Made by a program: the position numbers and the translations under genes
Part shown: piece after piece, positions 1-5,826 of the stretch
Position numbering within the stretch: position 1 is the stretch's first letter
How the letters are laid out: each line of letters opens with the position of its first letter
DNA from: an uncultured Lachnospiraceae bacterium
GTDB taxonomy: Bacteria > Bacillota > Clostridia > Lachnospirales > Lachnospiraceae
Length of the DNA stretch: 8,245 bases
NCBI GenBank assembly: GCA_902463835.1
Contig: CABQGZ010000128.1
Location: 1-8,245, forward strand
Direction of reading: 5' to 3'
The notes under the pieces: generated by a model
Seen by the model: only the letters and a program-made list of their open reading frames with translations
Database searches by the model: none
Told to the model about the DNA's origin: nothing

Positions 1-1
1 G

Positions 2-1084
2 GACAACGAGATCCTCATCTTCGATGAGCCCACTGCCGTCCTGACGCCCCAGGAGATCCAGGAGCTGATGCAGATTATGCGCAATCTTGCCGCCGAAGGC
101 AAAAGCATCCTTTTCATCTCCCACAAGCTCTCTGAGATCATGGCCGTCTCCGACCGCTGCACCGTCTTACGAAAAGGAAAATATGTGGGAACGGTGAATA
201 CCAGGGACACCTCCCCGGAAAAGCTGTCCGCCATGATGGTGGGCAGAGACATCACCTTCGCGGTAGAGAAAAAAGAAACTGCGCCGGGCGATGTGGTTCT
301 TGAGATTAACCACATGACCGTATCCTCAAGACAGCACAAAAATAATGCGGTCCGACAGGTCTCCCTGCAGGTTCACCGGGGAGAGATCTTGTGTATCGCA
401 GGTATCGACGGCAATGGGCAGACAGAGTTCGTCCAGGGGCTCACCGGTCTGGAGCCTCTGAAGGAAGGCACCGTCACCCTCTGTGGAGCAGATATCACCC
501 ACGCCTCCATTCGCAGGCGTTCTCTCCTTGGCATGAGCCATATTCCCGAGGATCGCCACAAGCACGGCCTGATCCTGGACTATACCCTGGAGGACAACAT
601 GGTGCTGCAGCGCTATTTTGAGCCCCGCTTTACCAGCAGAGCCGGTTTTCTAAAACGGAAAGAAATCCGCAGCTATGCCAATCGGCTCATCACTCAATAC
701 GATGTGCGCTCCGGCCAGGGACCGGTAACCATCGCCCGCTCCATGTCCGGCGGCAACCAGCAAAAAGCAATCATCGCCCGGGAAATCGACAAGAATCCCG
801 AGCTGTTAGTTGCGGTACAGCCCACCCGTGGCCTTGACGTGGGAGCCATTGAATACATCCACAGACAACTGGTGGCCCAACGTGATTCCGGCAAGGGCGT
901 ACTGCTCATAAGCCTGGAGCTGGACGAGGTTTTAAACGTGTCCGACCGAATCCTTGTCATGTACGAGGGTGAGATCGTGGGTGAGTTTGATCCGAAAACA
1001 GTCACTGTCGAAGAATTAGGATTGTATATGGCAGGTGCGAAGCGAAGAAAGGAGGTAACAGAATATGAAGAAGACATCAACTAA
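2..1084 (+). CDS. Nucleoside-type ABC importer, ATP-binding subunit (C-terminal ~360 aa, 5' partial)
   Basis: ATPase subunit of a BmpA/PnrA-associated nucleoside importer (YufO/NupO type, related to sugar ATPases such as RbsA), working on the cytoplasmic face of the membrane. The reading frame is open from base 2, so about 150 residues, including the first Walker A and signature, lie beyond the left edge. Visible from the first codon are the NBD1 Walker B ILIFDEPT and switch histidine (FISHK). NBD2 then has a Walker A-like GIDGNGQT, the signature MSGGNQQK and the D-loop QPTRGLDVGAIEYIHRQL. NBD2 looks hydrolytically degenerate: the Walker A Lys is Gln, the Walker B Asp-Glu is Val-Gln, and the switch His is Leu (ISLELDE). 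From memory this asymmetry is usual for this ATPase group, so it is not a sign of decay. The 3' end overlaps the first permease by 20 bases. The substrate (nucleoside rather than sugar) is inferred from NBD2 and the permeases. Confidence 0.93.
   Translation, partial: DNEILIFDEPTAVLTPQEIQELMQIMRNLAAEGKSILFISHKLSEIMAVSDRCTVLRKGKYVGTVNTRDTSPEKLSAMMVGRDITFAVEKKETAPGDVVLEINHMTVSSRQHKNNAVRQVSLQVHRGEILCIAGIDGNGQTEFVQGLTGLEPLKEGTVTLCGADITHASIRRRSLLGMSHIPEDRHKHGLILDYTLEDNMVLQRYFEPRFTSRAGFLKRKEIRSYANRLITQYDVRSGQGPVTIARSMSGGNQQKAIIAREIDKNPELLVAVQPTRGLDVGAIEYIHRQLVAQRDSGKGVLLISLELDEVLNVSDRILVMYEGEIVGEFDPKTVTVEELGLYMAGAKRRKEVTEYEEDIN
1048..1056 (+). promoter_or_regulatory. Ribosome binding site of first permease
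   Basis: AAAGGAGGT lies 8 bases upstream of the ATG at 1065. It sits inside the 3' end of the ATPase coding sequence, so ribosomes finishing the ATPase pass over the start site of the permease. It supports the ATG at 1065 as the start. Confidence 0.85.
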
Positions 1085-2186
1085 TGCCCTGCAGTCCCTG
1101 CTGGTGTCTCTGCTCTGCATCTTTCTGGGGCTGGCACTGGGCTATGTTGTACTCCTGATCATCAATCCCGCAGGGGCATGGACCGCCATCACCACCATTG
1201 TAAAAAACTTTTTCTACTATCCCAGCCGACCGGCAGCCATGAAATACTTAGGCAGCACCCTGGTGAAAGCCGCCCCCCTCCTGATGTGCTCCCTTTCTGT
1301 CCTCTTTGCCTTCAAAGCAGGGCTCTTTAACATCGGCGCCGCCGGACAGTACGTGGTAGGTGCAGGTGCATGTCTTTCCCTGGCTCTCGGCCTTGGGCTT
1401 CCCTGGTATCTATGCATGCTGGGAGCCATGGCAGCCGGCGCGCTGTGGGGAGCCGTCTCCGGTATTTTAAAGGCTTACCGCAACGTCAACGAGGTCATCT
1501 CCGGCATCATGCTCAACTGGATCGGACTGTATCTGGTGAACATGCTGCTGACCCGTTTCAAGGAAGGTGCAAGCCCTTATACCGTCGCGCTGCAGAGCAG
1601 CAACCACAGTGCACTGCTTCCCGCCTTGGGACTTCCCAGGCTTTTCTTCAACAATCAGTATGTCACTCTGGCTGTACCCCTGTCGGTTCTGATCGCGATT
1701 TTCATCTGGATCGTTCTGGGAAAAACAAAATTCGGCTACGAGATCAAGGCCACCGGCCTCAACCGGGACGCGGCAAGATACTGCGGTATGCGGGAAAAAA
1801 GGAATCTCATCCTGACTATGGCCCTGTCCGGCGCCCTCGCGGGGCTCGGCGCTTCCTTCCTGTATCTAAGCGGAATCGAGCAGTGGATGTGCTCCCAGTC
1901 CAGTATTCCTGGCATGGGCTTTAACGGGATCGCAGCTTCCTTCCTCGGGAGCTTAAATCCCATCGGAGCGATTTTCTCCTCCTACTTCATCCAGCATATT
2001 ACAAGCGGCGGCGCCTACGTGGACAAATCCATGTACAGCGCGCAGATCTCTGATCTGATCTCCGCCATTATCATCTATCTCTGCGGTTTTACATTCTTCC
2101 TGAAGCACGTGATTAACAACCGGCTGATGAGAAGAACGGAGCGGAAAAACAAGATTCTTCTTCCAAAGAAAGGAGGCGAAGCCTAA
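1065..2186 (+). CDS. Nucleoside-type ABC importer, permease subunit 1 (YufP/NupP type)
   Basis: Integral membrane permease of the BPD_transp_2 family, 373 residues, a usual length for the larger permease of BmpA/PnrA-type nucleoside importers. Hydrophobic segments include about 11-33, 70-90, 95-112, 115-135, 198-219, 247-270, 286-310 and 329-350. Family motifs are FKAGLFNIGAAGQY (about 83-96) after the second hydrophobic stretch and a cytoplasmic coupling-helix-like loop ATGLNRDAARYCGM (about 229-242), which would contact the ATPase. The C-terminus is basic and probably cytoplasmic. It overlaps the ATPase by 20 bases and the next permease by one base, so the subunits are probably translationally coupled. 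No promoter is seen inside the operon. The exact substrate cannot be told from the permease alone; guanosine/purine or general nucleosides are the likely choices. Confidence 0.92.
   Translation: MKKTSTNALQSLLVSLLCIFLGLALGYVVLLIINPAGAWTAITTIVKNFFYYPSRPAAMKYLGSTLVKAAPLLMCSLSVLFAFKAGLFNIGAAGQYVVGAGACLSLALGLGLPWYLCMLGAMAAGALWGAVSGILKAYRNVNEVISGIMLNWIGLYLVNMLLTRFKEGASPYTVALQSSNHSALLPALGLPRLFFNNQYVTLAVPLSVLIAIFIWIVLGKTKFGYEIKATGLNRDAARYCGMREKRNLILTMALSGALAGLGASFLYLSGIEQWMCSQSSIPGMGFNGIAASFLGSLNPIGAIFSSYFIQHITSGGAYVDKSMYSAQISDLISAIIIYLCGFTFFLKHVINNRLMRRTERKNKILLPKKGGEA
2169..2176 (+). promoter_or_regulatory. Ribosome binding site of second permease
   Basis: AAAGGAGG lies 9 bases upstream of the ATG at 2186, within the last codons of the preceding permease. 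It fixes the start of the second permease in a TAATG stop-start overlap. Confidence 0.85.
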
Positions 2187-3124
2187 TGCTGCTAGTTCAA
2201 TATACTCTGATCTTTGCTTCCGTGCTGCTCCTGGTAGCCCTGGGCGGCTGCTTTTCCGAGCACAGCGGCGTCATCAACATCGGCCTGGAGGGCATTATGG
2301 TCATGGGCGCCCTGGGCGGTGCTCTGACGATGAAATATCTGCCGTTTGACACGTCTGCCGCTCTTATCTTTCTGGCGGTAGTCCTTGCCAGCATCCTGCT
2401 GGGCACTCTGTACTCCCTGCTGCTTGCGGTGGCCGCTATCAACTTCAAGGCCGACCAAACCCTGGTGGGCACCGCTATGAACCTCCTTGGCATGGCTGCC
2501 GCAACGGTTATTGTGAAAGCCATCAATACGGCGGAGGATCCCGGCAATGTCTCCTCAGCCGTCCAGTACATAGACGCCAAAAAAGCCTTCCTGATCAACA
2601 TCGGGGGCTTTGAGTTCAACTGGTTCATGCTGGTGGCTGTCCTTGCACTTCTGATTTCTTATCTGACACTGTACCGCACCCGGTTCGGTCTGCGGCTCAT
2701 GGCCTGCGGAGAACATCCCCAGGCGGCGGATTCTGTAGGCATCCATGTCTACAAAATGCGGTATGCCGGCGTGCTGATCTCCGGCATGCTGGGAGGTCTC
2801 GGCGGCATTGTGTACATCACCGCCGGCGTCAGCGAGTGGAAATTCGAGAACGGCGTAGCCGGGTTCGGCTTCCTGTCCCTGGCGGTCATGATCTTCGGTC
2901 AGTGGAAGCCGCACCGAATCGCCCTGGCAGCCCTGCTCTTCGGACTCTTCCGGGCGCTGGCCAACACCTACAGCGGCTTTGATCTGCTGGTGGCGCTGCA
3001 CATTCCAGGAACAGTGTACAACATGCTGCCCTATATCATCTCGCTGGTGGTGCTGGCCTTTACCTCGCAGCATTCCCGGGCGCCGAAGGCGGAAGGGGTG
3101 CCCTACGATGCCGGCATGAGATAG
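2186..3124 (+). CDS. Nucleoside-type ABC importer, permease subunit 2 (YufQ/NupQ type)
   Basis: Second permease of the same importer, BPD_transp_2 family, 312 residues, typical for the smaller YufQ/NupQ partner. It would pair with the 373-residue permease to form the membrane channel. Motifs are EHSGVINIGLEGIM (about 25-38), diagnostic of this subunit, ACGEHPQAADSVGI (about 173-186), the coupling-helix-like loop facing the ATPase, and GFGFLSLAVMIFGQWKP (about 226-242). Hydrophobic segments lie at about 5-22, 36-50, 57-83, 95-112, 145-163, 192-213, 226-240, 243-260 and 275-292. The start ATG shares its A with the TAA stop of the upstream permease. This is the last gene of the operon: a strong hairpin terminator begins six bases after its stop. 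No deaminase or phosphorylase gene follows, although these often accompany such transporters. Confidence 0.92.
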   Translation: MLLVQYTLIFASVLLLVALGGCFSEHSGVINIGLEGIMVMGALGGALTMKYLPFDTSAALIFLAVVLASILLGTLYSLLLAVAAINFKADQTLVGTAMNLLGMAAATVIVKAINTAEDPGNVSSAVQYIDAKKAFLINIGGFEFNWFMLVAVLALLISYLTLYRTRFGLRLMACGEHPQAADSVGIHVYKMRYAGVLISGMLGGLGGIVYITAGVSEWKFENGVAGFGFLSLAVMIFGQWKPHRIALAALLFGLFRALANTYSGFDLLVALHIPGTVYNMLPYIISLVVLAFTSQHSRAPKAEGVPYDAGMR

Positions 3125-3129
3125 AAAAC

Positions 3130-3176
3130 AAAGGATATGCCTATACTTTACCGACAAGTATGGGTATATCCTTTTT
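3130..3176 (+). terminator. Rho-independent terminator of the ABC operon, possibly bidirectional
   Basis: The left arm AAAGGATATGCCTATACTT (3130-3148) pairs along all 19 positions with the right arm at 3156-3174, with two G-U wobbles and a 7-base loop TACCGAC. A run of five T (3172-3176) overlaps the end of the right arm, giving a normal terminator for the + strand operon. Read on the minus strand the same stem is followed by TGTTTTCTAT, a weaker U-tract, so it may also stop the convergent gene whose stop codon lies only seven bases away at 3183-3185. Confidence 0.88.
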
Positions 3177-3182
3177 CTGAGA

Positions 3183-4274
3183 CTACTTTGTCAACAATCC
3201 GGCAAACAATTTTTCATTAGAGATTGCGCATATGCGATCCACCGGATAGGCACATTTTTGGTATCTTACGGTACTGTAGCTGGTGGCGGCGGATTCAAAC
3301 AGGAAGTACGTATTCGTGCCGTCACTGGTAAGTTCTTCTGCCATGGGCGGAAAGCAGTAGTAACCTTTGCGTAACAGGTTGACCGAATTCTCCTCAATGA
3401 CCGTTTCGTACAGATATACAGTGGAATCCCAATATCTTCCCCGGGAGGCCGTCAGTACCATGTATACCTTTCCCGCCTTTTCCAGGAATGTAATTCCCTG
3501 GGCGCAGGCAGGGATTCTCATTGTATTTTCCCGCTGAAGTTCTTTCTTTCCCTGATTCTCCACCAGGTGATAACAAGCTAACGTTCCTTTTTCACCGATT
3601 CCGGAGCGGAAGGTTCCCACCCACAATCTGCCCGCATAATATTCCACAAAGGACGCTGTCATACCGCAGTAAAGCTGTTCATCATACGCTTCCGGCACAT
3701 AACTGTCCCCGCCGGAGCGCACGGCTCTGCGGATATTGTCATAGGATAATGCGCTTAAGTATCCGGTGGTGCTCTTGGCGATCCATATGAACTCCCCGTC
3801 AAAGGCAATGCCGCCCACATGGTTCTGATCCGGCAGTTCTATGGTGGTCAGGAGTCTGCGATTTTGGGCATCCCGATTGGATAACACATAAATGACGGAA
3901 TTGTGCGTTCTCCCATAATCATAAGCTGTGATCAGCATATAATCTCCCGCGATGCAGATGCCCTGGGGCACCATCTGCCGAGAGTAGGAATCCCCTAGTC
4001 TAGTGTAGGAAAGCCCCGGCACTGCCGTGCTCTCTTCTTCCTGATACATCTCGCCGAACCCGGCATAGTGTTCCAATGCTTTCTGAAACTGACTTGGAAA
4101 ACGAAGTTCTGTGCTGGTAAGCATTTGGCCGGTTCTGCTGTCAATGGATTTTTCTGGAAAAGAAAAAACAGCACGGTTCATCCTCTGGCCAATCGCCAGA
4201 AAGAAATACCATGCTGTTATAAATGCGATATACACTAAAAATATTTTCTGATAATTCTGTCGTACATGTTCCAT
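3183..4274 (-). CDS. Membrane-anchored beta-propeller-like protein of unknown function
   Basis: I cannot name this family. With the chosen start the product is 363 residues. A short basic N-terminus (MEHVRQNYQK) is followed by a hydrophobic helix at about 11-29 with no lipobox and no clear cleavage site, which suggests a signal anchor with the rest outside the cell. The body shows blade-like segments at irregular spacing, each a short hydrophobic strand, a turn and an aromatic strand: QGICIAGDYMLITAYD (104-119), GGIAFDGEFIWIAKS (154-168), ASFVEYYAGRLWVGTF (207-222), QGITFLEKAGKVYMVLTAS (259-277) and EELTSDGTNTYFLFES (313-328). This resembles SMP-30/YncE-like propellers, and HVGGIAFDG recalls uncharacterised clostridial propellers. 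No catalytic motif is recognised. An ATG 42 bases further upstream (4316) would add 14 residues but has no ribosome binding site; the start at 4274 is preceded by GCAGGTGGCAT and puts the helix at the normal distance. It lies about 180 bases downstream of coaBC on the same strand, with its own candidate promoter. Confidence 0.75.
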   Translation of the reverse strand: MEHVRQNYQKIFLVYIAFITAWYFFLAIGQRMNRAVFSFPEKSIDSRTGQMLTSTELRFPSQFQKALEHYAGFGEMYQEEESTAVPGLSYTRLGDSYSRQMVPQGICIAGDYMLITAYDYGRTHNSVIYVLSNRDAQNRRLLTTIELPDQNHVGGIAFDGEFIWIAKSTTGYLSALSYDNIRRAVRSGGDSYVPEAYDEQLYCGMTASFVEYYAGRLWVGTFRSGIGEKGTLACYHLVENQGKKELQRENTMRIPACAQGITFLEKAGKVYMVLTASRGRYWDSTVYLYETVIEENSVNLLRKGYYCFPPMAEELTSDGTNTYFLFESAATSYSTVRYQKCAYPVDRICAISNEKLFAGLLTK

Positions 4275-4308
4275 ATGCCACCTGCATTCTGAACTCTCGT
4301 AAGATGGG

Positions 4309-4340
4309 TTTCGCATTTCACAAGCTGATTATTTGCGAAA
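4309..4340. repeat. Inverted repeat TTTCGCA/TGCGAAA at the expected transcript start of the propeller gene
   Basis: Perfect 7-bp arms at 4309-4315 and 4334-4340 are separated by 18 bases. The repeat lies directly downstream of the candidate -10 and upstream of the start codon at 4274, so it could be an operator or a 5'-leader hairpin. The arms are short enough to arise by chance. Confidence 0.35.
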
Positions 4341-4341
4341 T

Positions 4342-4372
4342 GTTCTACTAGTGTGTCCAGAAACGATGTCAA
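4342..4372 (-). promoter_or_regulatory. Candidate sigma-A promoter for the propeller gene
   Basis: On the minus strand a perfect -35 box TTGACA (4372-4367) lies 93 bases upstream of the chosen start. The best -10 candidates are weak: TAGAAC (4347-4342) at 19 bases spacing, or TAGTAG (4350-4345) at 16. The -35 match and intergenic position support it; the poor -10 makes it tentative. Confidence 0.4.
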
Positions 4373-4414
4373 CATCATGAACAGAAAACAGATATTTTGT
4401 AAACTTTTGCTATC

Positions 4415-4445
4415 ACGGTTCGCAGAAGGACGGTCGCTGAACCGT
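4415..4445. repeat. Inverted repeat just downstream of coaBC
   Basis: ACGGTTC (4415-4421) pairs with GAACCGT (4439-4445), and two more GC pairs inside (4422-4423 with 4436-4437) after a one-base bulge give a 9-bp stem with a 12-base loop. It starts 11 bases after the coaBC stop on the minus strand. No T-run follows it, so it is not a standard intrinsic terminator; it could be an mRNA 3'-end stabilising hairpin. Confidence 0.4.
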
Positions 4446-4455
4446 AACATCCTAA

Positions 4456-5655
4456 TCAAAGGCGTGCTGAGATTGCGTCCAGCAGACAATCGGCCGCTTC
4501 CTCTTTGCTCATTTTTTCCAAGGTCAGTACACTGTCCGAAGTGATCAGCGTCAGCACATTGGTATCACAGGCAAATCCTGCGCCTTCCGTTTTTAAATTA
4601 TTGGCGGCAATCATGTCCACCTTCTTTCGCTCCAGCTTCGCTCTGGAATTCTCCAGCATGTGCTCCGTCTCCATGGAAAAACCGCAGAGGTAGGCGTGAA
4701 TATTGCCATTGGCTTTTTCTTCCCCAAGCTTCTTTAGGATATCCTCTGTTCTGGCCAGCGGAATACATGCGTCACCCGCCTGCTTTTTGATTTTTTCCGA
4801 AGCTATCTCCAACGGCCGGTAGTCGGCCACCGCCGCCGCTTTGATGATGATATCCTGCTCCCCTGCCCGGACCATTACCGCCTCGTACATCTCCTGGGCG
4901 GAGGTGACGGATACTGTGTCTACCGTCATAGGAGGTTTTAGTGCCACCGGCCCAGATACCAGCGTCACCTGGGCGCCTCTTCGCATGGCGGCTTTTGCCA
5001 GGGCGTATCCCATCTTCCCGGTGGAATGGTTGGAGAGAAAGCGCACCGGGTCGACGGCTTCTCTGGTGGGGCCTGCGGTTACAAGCACCTTTTTCCCCGC
5101 CAGGTCTTTGGGATGCGCCAGCTCCTTCAAAATATATTCCACCAGCGTCTCCTCGTCGGGCAGCTTCCCGTCGCCGGTATCCCCGTTGGCAAGCATCCCC
5201 GTCACCGGGTCGATGATCTCATAGCCAAAGCGTTTTAATTTTTCCAGATTATCCTGGACAATAGGGTTGTGATACATGTTATGGTTCATGGCCGGGGCGA
5301 TCTGTATCCTGCAGGTGCAGGCCATCACCGTGGTGGTCAGCATATCGTCAGCGATGCCGTGGGCAATCTTGCCGATCACGTTGGCGGTGGCCGGGGCGAT
5401 CAGCACCAGATCCGCCTGCTTGGCAAGTGCCACATGCTCCACGGAAAATTCAAAATTCCGGTCAAAGGTATCAATGAGGCATTTATTGCCGGTCAACGTC
5501 TCAAAGGTGGTTGCCGTAATAAAATTCGTCGCATTGTTCGTCATGAGTACATGGACGTTGCAATGCATTTTTTTCAACATTCGTGCCACGTTAGGCATCT
5601 TGTAGGCGGCGATTCCGCCGGTGACGCCCAATAGGACTGTCTTTCCAGTCAGCAT
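4456..5655 (-). CDS. coaBC: Bifunctional phosphopantothenoylcysteine decarboxylase / phosphopantothenate-cysteine ligase (CoaBC, Dfp)
   Basis: Cytoplasmic enzyme of coenzyme A synthesis. The C-terminal CoaB domain joins 4'-phosphopantothenate and cysteine using CTP, and the N-terminal FMN-dependent CoaC domain decarboxylates the product to 4'-phosphopantetheine. Its 399 residues match the usual fused length. CoaC (about 1-180) has the FMN loop GVTGGIAAYK (10-19), active-site His74 (SVEHVALAK), LIAPATANVIGK and PAMNHNMY with Asn124. CoaB (about 187-399) has VTAGPTREAVDPVRFLSNHSTGKMG with Asn209, AAAVADYRP (273-281) and the KIKK motif with Lys288. These align with E. coli His75, Asn125, Asn210 and Lys289 at a constant offset of one. 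At the same offset the clamp cysteine, E. coli Cys158, is Asn157 (LANGDTGDGK), which is unusual (see findings). The start is supported by AAAGGAG 11 bases upstream. It lies in an unrelated neighbourhood with a candidate promoter of its own. Confidence 0.96.
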   Translation of the reverse strand: MLTGKTVLLGVTGGIAAYKMPNVARMLKKMHCNVHVLMTNNATNFITATTFETLTGNKCLIDTFDRNFEFSVEHVALAKQADLVLIAPATANVIGKIAHGIADDMLTTTVMACTCRIQIAPAMNHNMYHNPIVQDNLEKLKRFGYEIIDPVTGMLANGDTGDGKLPDEETLVEYILKELAHPKDLAGKKVLVTAGPTREAVDPVRFLSNHSTGKMGYALAKAAMRRGAQVTLVSGPVALKPPMTVDTVSVTSAQEMYEAVMVRAGEQDIIIKAAAVADYRPLEIASEKIKKQAGDACIPLARTEDILKKLGEEKANGNIHAYLCGFSMETEHMLENSRAKLERKKVDMIAANNLKTEGAGFACDTNVLTLITSDSVLTLEKMSKEEAADCLLDAISARL

Positions 5656-5666
5656 GAGATTTCATT

Positions 5667-5673
5667 CTCCTTT
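5667..5673 (-). promoter_or_regulatory. Ribosome binding site of coaBC
   Basis: AAAGGAG on the minus strand, 11 bases before the ATG at 5655. The spacing is slightly long but no better in-frame start exists, and the protein begins directly with the FMN-binding strand as in E. coli CoaBC. Confidence 0.7.
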
Positions 5674-5718
5674 ATGTGCAATGATACTGTTTCCGATTGG
5701 AATACAAGTTCACCATGG

Positions 5719-5747
5719 AGTTTAGCACAGGCTGGGGAATATGGCAA
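5719..5747 (-). promoter_or_regulatory. Candidate sigma-A promoter for coaBC
   Basis: On the minus strand TTGCCA (5747-5742, five of six to the -35 consensus) is followed after exactly 17 bases by TAAACT (5724-5719, four of six). A TG dinucleotide one base before it forms an extended -10 (TGCTAAACT). The predicted start is about 55-60 bases before the coaBC ATG. This fits coaBC being transcribed separately from the glycosidase genes. Confidence 0.5.
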
Positions 5748-5826
5748 CCAGATTTTCTGTAATCTGTTTAAAAAAATCTGCATTTTTTATCATATTTTCA
5801 CCTCATATTAGCATGAGCGTGACTGA

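Larger units (their letters stand above)
5656..5826. other. AT-rich intergenic region between the GH36 gene and coaBC
   Basis: This 171-base gap holds the coaBC promoter candidate. It also holds repeated CAGATT/AATCTG words: CAGATTTT at 5749-5756, AATCTG at 5761-5766 and AAAATCTG at 5773-5780, the outer pair forming an 8-bp inverted repeat with a 16-base loop. The A/T arms AAAAAAT (5771-5777) and ATTTTTT (5782-5788) lie around CTGC. A bulged 8-bp hairpin (5799-5806 with 5813-5821) follows the GH36 stop but has no T-run on the minus strand, so I see no standard terminator here. The repeats overlap or flank the -35 region of coaBC and could bind a regulator, but this is speculative. Confidence 0.45.

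Noticed and set aside
104..1084. Degenerate second nucleotide-binding half of the ATPase as evidence of a pseudogene
   Set aside because: The Gln in Walker A and QPTRGLD motif are, from memory, the normal form in YufO/NupO-type ATPases; the frame is intact.
2763..2787. ATGCCGG/CCGGCAT inverted repeat in permease 2
   Set aside because: Only 7-bp arms with an 11-base loop in a GC-rich coding region rich in GGC/GCC codons; expected by chance.
2555..3157. 200-residue minus-strand open frame opposite permease 2
   Set aside because: Rich in His, Gln, Asp and Gly as expected from the antisense of hydrophobic codons, and it would cross the terminator hairpin; no support for a real gene.
4275..4316. 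Upstream ATG start for the propeller protein (14 extra residues)
   Set aside because: No ribosome binding site before 4316, the start would lie within the inverted repeat, and the extra residues would push the anchor helix away from the N-terminus.
4235..4489. 84-residue minus-strand open frame spanning the coaBC-propeller gap
   Set aside because: It overlaps the ends of two better-supported genes in another frame, has no ribosome binding site, and its first part is a frame-shifted reading of the coaBC end.
5749..5788. Hairpin with T-run read on the + strand as a terminator
   Set aside because: No + strand gene leads into it, the loop is 16 bases and the stem is AT-rich; on the minus strand the T-run is in the wrong place for the GH36 gene.
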